In this document: in pieces, positions 40,757 to 48,338 of the stretch | Layout: the number at the start of each line of letters is the position of its first letter | Position numbering within the stretch: position 1 is the stretch's first letter | Assembly (NCBI GenBank): GCA_963809545.1 | Contig: CAWEKD010000007.1 | Location: 186,001-250,000 of the forward strand | DNA: 64,000 bases | Source of the DNA: Natronosporangium sp035305625 | GTDB lineage: Bacteria > Actinomycetota > Actinomycetes > Mycobacteriales > Micromonosporaceae | Direction of reading: 5' to 3' | Notes under the pieces: generated by a model | The model's input: only the letters and a program-made list of their open reading frames with translations | The model's database searches: none | Told to the model about the DNA's origin: nothing | Translations under genes and position numbers: made by a program

Positions 40757-42283
40757 GTGCCGTTGGGTGTGCTGACCCTGAGCTGCGCGGGCCTGGCGAT
40801 CGGGTGGTTGACACTCTGGGTGGTGACGTGGCTACGTTTCCGCGTCCGACCACTCTCCCCTGTCCCCGCCCACGCCGCTCTGGGTCCGGAACCGCCCGCG
40901 GTGGTCAACCTGCTGACCCACCGATGGCGACTCACCGACGACGCCGCCGAAGCCACCCTGCTGGACCTCGCCGCCCGCGGCCTCCTCCACCTCCACCAAC
41001 CCGACCCCGACCCCGCCTCCACCCTCATCCGCCTCACCACCACCAACCCCGGCCACCTCCTGCCGTACGAACAGCGGGTACTGGATTGGGTACGCCGGCA
41101 GGCGGGTGACGGTGAGGTACGCCTGATCGATCTGGGCTTCCCGAACCTGGAATCGGCCCGCGCCTGGCAACAGCGTTTCCGCCATGAGGTGATCACCGAC
41201 GCCCGCGCCCGTGGCCTGTCCCGGCCCCGCACCGCTTACGTGACCGCCGTTCTGCTGGCGGTCGTCGGTGGGCTGCTGGCGGTGACGGTCGGGCTGCTGC
41301 TCTATCGGTGGCGCGGCGATCCCACCCTCGCCGCCTGCGCCCCGGTCGCGGTGTGGCTGCTGACCGATCCGCTGGTCCGAGGATTGGCCAGCGAGCTCAC
41401 CGATCCGGTCGCCCGTGCGCTCACCGGTGAGCTGCCCGACCACCCGAAAGAGCGGGACACGGCGGCGGGGCGGCAGGTCGCCGCCCGGTGGCTCGGGGTC
41501 CGGCAGTGGCTGGCCAGCCGCCCCGGGATCGCGGACGTGCCCCCGGCCGCGGTCCACGACTGGGACCGCTACCTGGCCTACGGCGCCGCCCTCGGCCTCA
41601 CCCGCACCACCAGCACCCTGCTCGACCAGGGCGCGGGGGACTACCGCCTGCTCCGGGCGGCGTTGACCGGCGAGCAGCGCCGCGCGCAGCTGCGCCACCC
41701 CTCCCCGGGGATGTTGGTACAGACCCTGGTGCCGGGGGCCTTCCTCCTCGTGGGCCTCGGGGCCATGGTCGAAATGCTCTCCTGGACCTACCCCGACCCG
41801 GCATCGGCTGATCCGGCCCTCTCTCCGGTGGAGCAGGACGCCGTGGCTCTGGTGAGCGGAGCGGTGGTGATGGTGCTGGCGCTGTCGTTCGGGTACGTCG
41901 GCTTCTACCTACTGCGCTGGCTGCTTGACCGGCTCCGGCAAACGGAGCTCCTGGGGGAGGTGCGGTGGATGCGGGTGGGGCGGACCGCGCCGCAGCCCCA
42001 CGGCCCACCGATACCGATCGTGCATCACCTGGGGATCGAAGACCCCACCGCCGATCCAGCCAGTGTCTGGGAGCTACCCAGCGAGTGGGCGACGCGGGTG
42101 TCGCCTGGGGACATTGTGAAGGCGCGCGGCCGACCCTGGACCCGGGAGATAACCGAGTTGCGGGTGCTTGAGCGTCGCTGCAACGACCGGCCCCCACCGG
42201 CCCCGGCAGCGATGGTCGGCCCCACCAGCGGTGGTCAGCCGGGCGGGTCCCCGTCTCCCCACCACCTGCCAGGACATACGTGA
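40757..42283 (+). CDS. DUF2207-type membrane protein, copy 2
   Basis: 508 residues from GTG 40757 (VPLGVLTLSCAGLAIGWLTL) with GGAGG upstream. Same order as copy 1: N-terminal helix, LLTHRWRLTDDAAEATLLDL module, helix pair, DTAAGRQVAARWLGVRQWLA module, two C-terminal helices and a Pro-rich tail. The membrane segments have diverged while the two cytoplasmic modules are nearly identical at DNA level. The upstream GCTACCGTGGG block is also shared, so the promoter was duplicated as well. Confidence 0.75.
   Translation: MPLGVLTLSCAGLAIGWLTLWVVTWLRFRVRPLSPVPAHAALGPEPPAVVNLLTHRWRLTDDAAEATLLDLAARGLLHLHQPDPDPASTLIRLTTTNPGHLLPYEQRVLDWVRRQAGDGEVRLIDLGFPNLESARAWQQRFRHEVITDARARGLSRPRTAYVTAVLLAVVGGLLAVTVGLLLYRWRGDPTLAACAPVAVWLLTDPLVRGLASELTDPVARALTGELPDHPKERDTAAGRQVAARWLGVRQWLASRPGIADVPPAAVHDWDRYLAYGAALGLTRTTSTLLDQGAGDYRLLRAALTGEQRRAQLRHPSPGMLVQTLVPGAFLLVGLGAMVEMLSWTYPDPASADPALSPVEQDAVALVSGAVVMVLALSFGYVGFYLLRWLLDRLRQTELLGEVRWMRVGRTAPQPHGPPIPIVHHLGIEDPTADPASVWELPSEWATRVSPGDIVKARGRPWTREITELRVLERRCNDRPPPAPAAMVGPTSGGQPGGSPSPHHLPGHT
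40880..41614 (+). repeat. Gene-conversion tracts, copy 2
   Basis: Counterpart of 38739-39416: tract A 40880-41070 is identical, and tract B 41450-41614 is near-identical. Confidence 0.85.
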
Positions 42284-42311
42284 ACCTTCTGCCAATCGGC
42301 CCGGCCTGACG

Positions 42312-42317
42312 TAGGGT
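42312..42317 (+). promoter_or_regulatory. TAGGGT -10 box, leaderless pirin transcript
   Basis: TAGGGT ends 6 nt before ATG 42324, so transcription would start at or within a base or two of the start codon. There is no ribosome-binding site. Confidence 0.6.
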
Positions 42318-42323
42318 CGATCC

Positions 42324-43298
42324 ATGGCTACCGACCCGTCGGCCGCCCCGGTTGACCGCTACCCCGCCACCCTGGCGGTGCTACCGGAGCCAGAGAGTGT
42401 CCTGCTGCCCGGTCACGACGTGCCGCTGGGTCGTTACACCACGGTGCGTCGGCTGCTGCCGCAGCGCCCTCGTCGCATGGTGGGGGCCTGGTGCTTTGTG
42501 GACCACTTCGGCCCGGACAACGTCGACGGCAAACCGGGGATGCAGGTGCCGCCCCACCCGCACATCGGCCTGCAGACCGTGACCTGGCTGGTCGAGGGTG
42601 AGATCGTGCACCGGGACAGCCTCGGCCACATCGATACCATCCGGCCCGGCCAGCTCCATGTGATGACCTCCGGCCACGGCATCGCCCACTCTGAGCAGTC
42701 CCCGCCGGAGCACCCACCGATCATGCACGGGCTGCAGTTGTGGGTGGCGCTGCCGGAGTCCGCCCGGCACCGGGACCCTGACTTCGTCCACTACCCGGCC
42801 GTACCGGTGCTCGAGGACGGCGACCTCACCGTCACGGTGGTCGTGGGGGAACTGGCCGGGGCGCGCTCCCCCGCCACGGTGTACTCCCCGCTGCTGGGGG
42901 CCGAAATTCGCCTGTCCGCCGGCGGGGCCGCGCACCTGCCGCTGGACCCGAGTTTCGAGTACGGGGTGCTGGTGATGACCGGGGAGGCGGAGGTCGCCGG
43001 CACCCCGTTGGCGCCGGGGACCCTGCTCTACCTCGGGCAGGGGCGCACCGACCTGGCGCTACGGGCGCACTCCCCGTGCCGGTTGTTCCTCCTCGGTGGG
43101 GAGCCGTTCGAAGAGCCGCTGGTGATGTGGTGGAACTTCGTGGCCCGTGACCACGAGGAGATCGTGGCCGCGCGAACGGACTGGGAGGAGGGGCGCCGAT
43201 TCGGTACCGTCCCCGGCGGTCAGGCACCGCTACCGGCGCCTTCGATGCCGATCACCCGATTGAAGGCCCGAGATCGGCACGGCCGGATCCTACGTTGA
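42324..43298 (+). CDS. Pirin family protein
   Basis: 324 residues, two cupin domains. The N-terminal one has the iron-site signature VPPHPHIGLQTVTWLVEGEI and GQLHVMTSGHGIAHSEQSPP (three His and a Glu). The C-terminal domain, LLGAEIRLSAGGAAHLPLDP, ends with the conserved MWWNFVARDHEEI. Pirins are cytosolic iron cupins; some have quercetinase activity, others bind metabolic enzymes. It is leaderless, and its last 47 nt overlap the convergent PAP2 gene. Confidence 0.9.
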   Translation: MATDPSAAPVDRYPATLAVLPEPESVLLPGHDVPLGRYTTVRRLLPQRPRRMVGAWCFVDHFGPDNVDGKPGMQVPPHPHIGLQTVTWLVEGEIVHRDSLGHIDTIRPGQLHVMTSGHGIAHSEQSPPEHPPIMHGLQLWVALPESARHRDPDFVHYPAVPVLEDGDLTVTVVVGELAGARSPATVYSPLLGAEIRLSAGGAAHLPLDPSFEYGVLVMTGEAEVAGTPLAPGTLLYLGQGRTDLALRAHSPCRLFLLGGEPFEEPLVMWWNFVARDHEEIVAARTDWEEGRRFGTVPGGQAPLPAPSMPITRLKARDRHGRILR

Positions 43299-44193
43299 GC
43301 AGCGGGCCCGGCACCACCCGGTGCACGGTCGTCAACACCATCGCCATCACCAGGCAGGCGGCGCTGGTGATGCCGGCGGCGCCCCCGGCGTAGGCGACGA
43401 ACAGCTCTCGGCGGGCGGACAACTCTCCCACTTCGGCCACCGCCCGGTCGGTCAGGGCCAGCGCGGCCAGGGCCACCACCAGCAGCAGCCCTCCCACCCC
43501 CGCCAGCAGCGCGAGGGCGGCCCGGTGGGGCGGGCCCGCGGGCGGCGCGTTCTCGGGGGACTCCCCCAGCACCAAGATGATCCCGCCCAGGGTCGCCCAG
43601 AGTCCGACGATCAGGAGGGCGGCCACGACGTCGCTAGGGCGGTGCCAATCGGCGGACAGGGTGGACACCCCGACCAGCGCGGTGGCGACCGCCCCGGCCA
43701 CCGCGGTCGCTCCCCGTGCCCAGGCCGGTAGGACCAGTACCAGCGCCACCGCCACCGAGGCGGCGACGGTGGTGTGACCGCTGGGCAGGCTGTTGCCGGC
43801 GCTCACTCGCGCCAGGTCCACCCCCAGATCGGGTCGGTGCAGTCCCAGTTTGATCACCTGGGTGGTGATATTGGCACCCACGATCAGCAGGGTGACCACC
43901 CCGGCCAGCAGGAACCGGCGCCGCACCAGCGCCACCACTACCGCGGCGATCGACAGCAACACGGCGAGCGCGGTCATGGCTCCGAGCACGGTCTGGACCA
44001 GCGGCTCGATCCGGTGCCAGCCGATGCTGTTGCCAGACAGGGCGGCGGTGTCCAGCATCTGGCCGCGTTCCGTCTCCACGAACCAGCGCCGGATCACCTC
44101 GAATCCCACTAGTTGGCCGATGGCCGCGACCACCAGCCACCCCAGCAGTTGTCCCCTCCCCTGTTGCATGCGCACACGGTAACGGGTGAACAC
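43252..44193 (-). CDS. PAP2 family membrane phosphatase
   Basis: 313 residues from GTG 44193; ATG 44169 (MQQGRGQLLGWLVVA) is an alternative. About eight helices. Motifs are KLGLHRPD (C1), NSLPSGHTTVAASVAVA (C2) and STLSADWHRPSDVVAALLI (C3). C3 keeps the catalytic His and Asp, but the usual Arg after Ser is Thr. Probably dephosphorylates a lipid phosphate such as undecaprenyl pyrophosphate or phosphatidate. It overlaps the pirin gene tail to tail and its start lies just ahead of the DUF574 gene. Confidence 0.85.
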   Translation of the reverse strand: MFTRYRVRMQQGRGQLLGWLVVAAIGQLVGFEVIRRWFVETERGQMLDTAALSGNSIGWHRIEPLVQTVLGAMTALAVLLSIAAVVVALVRRRFLLAGVVTLLIVGANITTQVIKLGLHRPDLGVDLARVSAGNSLPSGHTTVAASVAVALVLVLPAWARGATAVAGAVATALVGVSTLSADWHRPSDVVAALLIVGLWATLGGIILVLGESPENAPPAGPPHRAALALLAGVGGLLLVVALAALALTDRAVAEVGELSARRELFVAYAGGAAGITSAACLVMAMVLTTVHRVVPGPLLNVGSGRADLGPSIG

Positions 44194-44302
44194 TGCCCGG
44201 TTTCATCCTGGCGGAGAAGGGACACGCGTTTTCGCTATGAGCGACCGGATGCCACACTGCTACTACCTCAAAACCCGGACAGACCTGCTGACAGGAGAGC
44301 AC

Positions 44303-45112
44303 ATGAGCGATCCGGCCACCCCCGTTCGCCCCACCGCCGCCGGCATGTACGACTTCTACCTCGGCGGTACCGCGCACAGCGAAGCCGACCGCCGCGCTGG
44401 CGAGGCGATCACGAAGATCCTGCCGGAGGCCGTGGACGCGGCCTGGGCCAACCGGGGCTTCCTGCAGCGGGCAGTGAAACGGATGGCCGCCGAGTGGGGG
44501 GTGCGACAGTTCCTCGACATCGGCGCGGGCCTGCCGACCCAGCACAACACCCACGATGTGGTCGCGGAGGTGACGCCTGACGGGCGAGTGGTCTACGTCG
44601 ACCACGACCCCGTGGTGGTCACCCGCGCCCAGGAGCTGTTGGTCGGCCTGGACCGCGCCGTCGCGATCCAGGGTGACCTCCGGGAACCGGAGTCGATTCT
44701 GGAGCATCCAGAAACCCGGCGTCTGCTCGACTTCACTCGCCCGATCGGGCTGCTGATGGTGGCGGTACTCCACTTCGTACCCGATGATGCGGATCCATGG
44801 GGGCTGGTGGCGCGATACGTGGACGCGCTGCCATCCGGGTCCTACCTGGCCCTGTCCCACGGCACCGCTGACTACCTCAGCGAGCAGCGACGCAACCTCG
44901 CCATGGAGATCTATCGGCAGACCCCGAACCCGCCGGTGGACCGGACCCGCACCGAGGTCCAGCGCTTCTTCACCGGGTTGGAGCTGGTCGTGCCTTACGA
45001 GGGCGCGAAGCCGGAACTCACGTTCGCGGCGTGGTGGGGAGCGGAGGATCCGGTCGCGGCCGACTCAGAAGGGGCGCGCGGATTCTACGCCGGCGTGGGT
45101 CGGAAACCATAA
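44303..45112 (+). CDS. SAM-dependent methyltransferase, DUF574 (PF04672)
   Basis: 269 residues from ATG 44303 after AGGAGAGC; an in-frame ATG at 44186 would overlap the divergent gene. The hallmark is QFLDIGAGLPTQHNTHDVVA (SAM loop), with RVVYVDHDPVVVTRAQELL and VPYEGAKPELTFAAWWGA. This family is expanded in actinobacteria; targets are unknown. It sits ahead of an Scr1/DUF397 pair, a frequent neighbourhood. Confidence 0.9.
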   Translation: MSDPATPVRPTAAGMYDFYLGGTAHSEADRRAGEAITKILPEAVDAAWANRGFLQRAVKRMAAEWGVRQFLDIGAGLPTQHNTHDVVAEVTPDGRVVYVDHDPVVVTRAQELLVGLDRAVAIQGDLREPESILEHPETRRLLDFTRPIGLLMVAVLHFVPDDADPWGLVARYVDALPSGSYLALSHGTADYLSEQRRNLAMEIYRQTPNPPVDRTRTEVQRFFTGLELVVPYEGAKPELTFAAWWGAEDPVAADSEGARGFYAGVGRKP

Positions 45113-45166
45113 CCGTCCGACCCGACCGGTCAATCAGGTACCACCGACCGGCCACCCGTGCTCGTA

Positions 45167-45208
45167 TTGTGATTCACAACTTAGGAGACTGTATAATGTT
45201 GGCAACAT
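45167..45208 (+). promoter_or_regulatory. Promoter with two inverted repeats upstream of the Scr1-type regulator
   Basis: TATAAT (45192-45197) is a perfect -10. TTGTGATTCACAA (45167-45179), a 6-1-6 inverted repeat, covers the -35 region (TTGTGA, 19-nt spacing). ATGTTGGCAACAT (45196-45208), another 6-1-6 repeat, covers the start site. These are well placed for autorepression. Confidence 0.65.
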
Positions 45209-45229
45209 CCCGCCCAGGGAGGTGAGCCC

Positions 45230-46078
45230 GTGACCGCTGCTTACGGCGCTACTGTCGCCAAACGCCGACTCTCTCGCCGGTTGCGGGAGCTGCGGGAGGC
45301 GACCGGGTTCACCGCCAACCAGGTGTGCGACCGGCTGAGCTGGGGTCGCGGCAAGGTCGGCCGCTTCGAAGCCAATGCATGGAAACGGCCCGAGCTCAGC
45401 GACATCCGAGACCTCCTCCGGCTCTACCAGGTCGGCGACAAGGAACGAGCGGAGCTGGAAGAGCTCGCGATGCGGGCTCGAGAACGGGCATGGTGGCGGG
45501 ACTACAGCGATGTGTTCGGTGACACCGAATTCCCCGGCTTCGAAGCGGACGCGAGCCGGATCAGCCTGTACATGCCCCTGATCCTGCCGGGGCTGCTACA
45601 GATCCCCGCCTACATTGAGGCGCAGATGAACATCGCCACCCAGAGCCCCGCCTGGCGCCACCGGACCGTGGAGGCCCGCCGGCGCCGGCAGGAGATCCTG
45701 GACCGGACGGACGGCACCGCTCCCCAGCTGGTCGCGGTGATCACCGAGGCTTCGCTGCTCTACCGATGGGGCACTGTGGAGCAGCAACGGGAGCAGATCT
45801 GCCACCTCGTACGGCTGAGCGAGCTCCCCAATGTGGAGCTGCGGCTACTACGCTTCCAGGACGGCCCCCACCCGGGTATGTGCGGCCCGATCAACATCTT
45901 CGACTTTCCTGATCAGGAACCACCAGCGGTCTTTCTCGAGACCGACTTCGCTATCCAGGAGGTGATCCCACCCGACGTCGACGCATACATCGAAATCTTC
46001 AGCCGGATCTGGGAGGCGGCGCTCGATCCGTACTCCACTAGGGCCGAGCTGACCAAATTCGCGGAAACCTTGGAGTAA
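45230..46078 (+). CDS. Scr1-family HTH regulator (HTH + DUF5753)
   Basis: 282 residues from GTG 45230, with GGGAGGTGAG upstream. An XRE HTH at about 12-70 (SRRLRELREATGFTANQVCD, SWGRGKVGRFEANAWKRPEL) precedes the DUF5753 domain (SLYMPLILPGLLQIPAYIEA, LVRLSELPNVELRLLRF, FLETDFAIQEVI). Such proteins pair with a DUF397 protein encoded next door and act in development or antibiotic control in actinobacteria. The DUF397 gene follows after 4 nt. Confidence 0.92.
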   Translation: MTAAYGATVAKRRLSRRLRELREATGFTANQVCDRLSWGRGKVGRFEANAWKRPELSDIRDLLRLYQVGDKERAELEELAMRARERAWWRDYSDVFGDTEFPGFEADASRISLYMPLILPGLLQIPAYIEAQMNIATQSPAWRHRTVEARRRRQEILDRTDGTAPQLVAVITEASLLYRWGTVEQQREQICHLVRLSELPNVELRLLRFQDGPHPGMCGPINIFDFPDQEPPAVFLETDFAIQEVIPPDVDAYIEIFSRIWEAALDPYSTRAELTKFAETLE

Positions 46079-46082
46079 GATC

Positions 46083-46286
46083 ATGTTCGACCTGTCTCAA
46101 GCCAAGTGGCGCAAGTCCAGCCGTAGTGGCCAGAACAACGGCGCCTGTGTTGAAGTCGCCGACAACCTGCCCGGCGTGGTCGCCGTGCGGGACAGCAAAT
46201 GCCCTGAGGCTGGGGCGCATGTGGTGAGCCGCCGTGACTTTGCCGCGTTCATCGCGGACGTGAAGGCCGGCCGCTTCGACCGCTGA
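46083..46286 (+). CDS. DUF397 protein
   Basis: 67 residues. It has the diagnostic KWRKSSRSGQNNGACVEVAD, VAVRDSKCPEAGAHVVSRRD and FAAFIADVKAG. This is the usual small partner of Scr1/WhiJ-type HTH proteins, proposed to bind or antagonise them. Cotranscribed with the regulator; a very strong terminator follows. Confidence 0.93.
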   Translation: MFDLSQAKWRKSSRSGQNNGACVEVADNLPGVVAVRDSKCPEAGAHVVSRRDFAAFIADVKAGRFDR

Positions 46287-46305
46287 GCACCTTCCCAACC
46301 TCAAT

Positions 46306-46346
46306 GAAGGTCCCCCGGGGTCACGCCCCCCGGGGGACCTTCTTTA
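46306..46346 (+). terminator. Strong intrinsic terminator
   Basis: GAAGGTCCCCCGGGG pairs perfectly over 15 bp with 46328-46342 around a 7-nt loop, followed by TTTAT. It ends the Scr1-DUF397 unit. Confidence 0.9.
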
Positions 46347-46461
46347 TGTTCGCCCTGTCTCAAGGCTTGAGGGGAACTTTACACCCCGTTGCCATGAGAG
46401 CACACCCCGTCCCATCCAAGAAATCCAACCCGGACACTACGCCCGATCTCTCCCAGCATGG

Positions 46462-46503
46462 TTGTCAGGTGACCGCGAGGGTCGTAATCTGTGCTTCACA
46501 GAT
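46462..46503 (+). promoter_or_regulatory. Sigma-70-type promoter with overlapping operator
   Basis: TTGTCA (46462-46467), 17 nt, TAATCT (46485-46490). ATCTGTGCTTCACAGAT (46487-46503) is a perfect 7-3-7 inverted repeat over the -10 and start site. It drives the two-gene unit at 46633, with a ~135-nt leader. The gap 46347-46632 has no other signal. Confidence 0.65.
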
Positions 46504-46632
46504 GCAGAGTCACGAAAGCAGACAAGCAATGTGGTAGTCGGACCCGTTGCTGCCCCCTCGCCGACTTCCATCCCCGGGTCGGCGACCACAACGGAGTCCG
46601 CACCACGGCCCCCTGTCGCCAAGGTAGGAGCG

Positions 46633-46890
46633 ATGATCACGATGCCGGCCCCCGCCTTCGACCCCCAGCAGCGAGACCCGGCGCAAGTCACTCCGGCCGG
46701 TGAGTACCGCCGCAGCGACCCGGTCTGGGTCTTCCGCAATGGACAGTGGCATGTCGGGGTGGTGGACAGCACCTCTCCCTGGGCGGTGATGGTCACCTAT
46801 CAGCGCGCCGGCACTCGAGGCACCGTAGTGGACACTGTGCCGGCGGAGTACCTCGTGCGGCGAACCGAGCCGGGCGAGGGGGAAGGGTGA
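46633..46890 (+). CDS. Small hypothetical protein
   Basis: 85 residues from ATG 46633 (TAGGAG upstream); the frame is open further left, but the promoter and ribosome site support this start. It contains EYRRSDPVWVFRNGQWHVGV and SPWAVMVTYQRAGTRGTVVD, a compact beta-rich (SH3/KOW-like) pattern. Coupled by GTGA to the next gene. Function unknown. Confidence 0.65.
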   Translation: MITMPAPAFDPQQRDPAQVTPAGEYRRSDPVWVFRNGQWHVGVVDSTSPWAVMVTYQRAGTRGTVVDTVPAEYLVRRTEPGEGEG

Positions 46891-47579
46891 TCACCGCCCG
46901 CACCAGCGTGCCGCGGTTCACTCTCGACTGGCCTCGGTGGCAACCACCCGCCACCACCGGCCTGGCCGCGTTCGTCTCCTCCACCGCTTCCGTGCGCTGG
47001 GCCGATGGCCTCCTCGCCCGGGAGGACGGGCGGCTGGTCGTCTTCGCCGCCACCGGCCGGGAGGCCGAGCCCCAGGCGCTGGCGCGCCTGCGGTACCCCG
47101 GTGTGCAGGCCGTGACCCTGGTGCCATGTCGCTCCGACCCCCGGTGGGTGCGACTGGCGCTCGAGGTAGCGCTGTCCCTGGCCAACTGCCGCAGCAGCGA
47201 GCTGGGCCGGTACGAAGCCTGCCTGACCAGCTATCAGCGGCCGAGCTGCCCGCCGGGGGCGGTCCGCATCCCGCACCTCGTGACCGTGGGACGCGGGACG
47301 TCGGTTACCGACACCGTGATCTGGGAGCTGACTCCGGTCCCGGTGGCCCAACAGTGGCTCGGTGGCCCCCTGCCCGACCTGTGCTTCTTCGAACAGCACC
47401 TGGAGGCCCTGGTGCGGTTGCGAGGCGCGTTGCGCCGAGGTTGGGTGCCGGTACGCGCAGCCGCGGCGCGGCTACCCGAGCTGCTCGGCAACCAGGAATT
47501 GTCGATCCGGCTGGTGTACCAACACGCATCCCGGTTCCGGACGCTCCTGGCGGACCTCACCCGCACCCTGACCGGTTGA
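46887..47579 (+). CDS. Hypothetical protein
   Basis: 230 residues from GTG 46887. Mixed alpha/beta with no recognisable domain; notable segments are FVSSTASVRWADGLLAREDG, RYEACLTSYQRPSCPPGAVR and LPDLCFFEQHLEALVRLRGA. No signal peptide or membrane helix. Translationally coupled to the 85-aa gene, so the two probably act together. Confidence 0.65.
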   Translation: MITARTSVPRFTLDWPRWQPPATTGLAAFVSSTASVRWADGLLAREDGRLVVFAATGREAEPQALARLRYPGVQAVTLVPCRSDPRWVRLALEVALSLANCRSSELGRYEACLTSYQRPSCPPGAVRIPHLVTVGRGTSVTDTVIWELTPVPVAQQWLGGPLPDLCFFEQHLEALVRLRGALRRGWVPVRAAAARLPELLGNQELSIRLVYQHASRFRTLLADLTRTLTG

Positions 47580-47586
47580 TGCGCCG

Positions 47587-47823
47587 CTAAGTGCGGTCTT
47601 CGCCCTGCCGACGGCGCTTGGCGGAGCGGTCGTCCATCCCCGCATATCCGTGCGGGGACTCCGGCTCTCGGGCCCGTTCCAAGCCACCCTCCTGCTGGTC
47701 GGCGAACGTGGGTTGGGTGTGCTCCTCAGCGAAGTCTGGCTCTTCGGCGAGTTCCAGCTCCTCCTCCGGACTGAGCTTCCGGCGCGGCGTGGATTCCTGG
47801 CCGGGCTGTCCACGAGTACCCAT
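47587..47823 (-). CDS. Small acidic disordered protein
   Basis: 78 residues from ATG 47823 with GGAGG directly upstream. Very rich in Glu/Asp with basic ends (RRKLSPEEELELAEEPDFAE, then DDRSAKRRRQGEDRT). Predicted disordered. It ends 7 nt from the convergent gene. No family recognised. Confidence 0.55.
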   Translation of the reverse strand: MGTRGQPGQESTPRRKLSPEEELELAEEPDFAEEHTQPTFADQQEGGLERAREPESPHGYAGMDDRSAKRRRQGEDRT

Positions 47824-48151
47824 GACACCTCCTTCCCCTGGTCCGTACCCGCTGCGGAACCCGCGCACGCGCATTTCCGCCGGGTCTGTTCCCCGACCGG
47901 AACGGCAGGGGGCGCCGCCACCACCGGCGGGAACCGCCAGGCGGATTGGGTACGTCTGAGCCGTCGAAGAAGTCGGCACGGTGAGTACTCATTCATCCCG
48001 AGACGGCAGGAATGGCGGGTCGAGGCACCGCGCTCCCCCAGGTCAGGGCCGATTTTTTTCGGGAAACCGGTGTTTAGCCGTTGAGCCGGTCGGGTATCGC
48101 CTCTCCAGGCAAGCTGAGGGGGGACACGAAGTCAGCTTGACCGGGGGGCGC

Positions 48152-48189
48152 CACTGGTGGGGTGGTTGTCGACAACCGCCCCACCAGTG
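48152..48189. repeat. 38-nt near-perfect palindrome
   Basis: CACTGGTGGGG-T-GGTTGTC (48152-48170) is followed by its reverse complement GACAACC-G-CCCCACCAGTG, with one mismatched pair and no spacer (centre GTCGAC). It would form an 18-bp hairpin or cruciform. It may be a terminator for transcripts from either side, but no T-run is present; a dyad protein-binding site is equally possible. Confidence 0.85.
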
Positions 48190-48222
48190 AGCGATATCTG
48201 GCCCCGTTCACCTCCACCCGCT

Positions 48223-48270
48223 GCCTCATCTCGTACCCGCGGAGAGGCCTCATCTCGTACCCGCGGAGAG
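48223..48270 (+). repeat. Perfect 24-nt tandem duplication
   Basis: GCCTCATCTCGTACCCGCGG-AGAG occurs twice head to tail (48223-48246, 48247-48270). It ends 56 nt upstream of the -10 box of the next gene, so it could hold duplicated activator or repressor sites. Confidence 0.85.
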
Positions 48271-48326
48271 CCGACGAAGCGGGCCCACGCACGTACCGGC
48301 GTGGCGCAACCGCCGGTGGCGGCTAG

Positions 48327-48332
48327 TAGGGT
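48327..48332 (+). promoter_or_regulatory. TAGGGT -10 box, leaderless decarboxylase transcript
   Basis: TAGGGT ends 6 nt before GTG 48339, the same spacing as at 42312, with no ribosome-binding site. Confidence 0.55.
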
Positions 48333-48338
48333 CACACC

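Larger units (their letters stand above)
47824..48338. other. 515-nt gap with palindrome and tandem repeat
   Basis: No convincing gene. It holds the 38-nt palindrome at 48152, the 24-nt tandem repeat at 48223, and the TAGGGT promoter of the decarboxylase gene at 48327. Confidence 0.5.
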
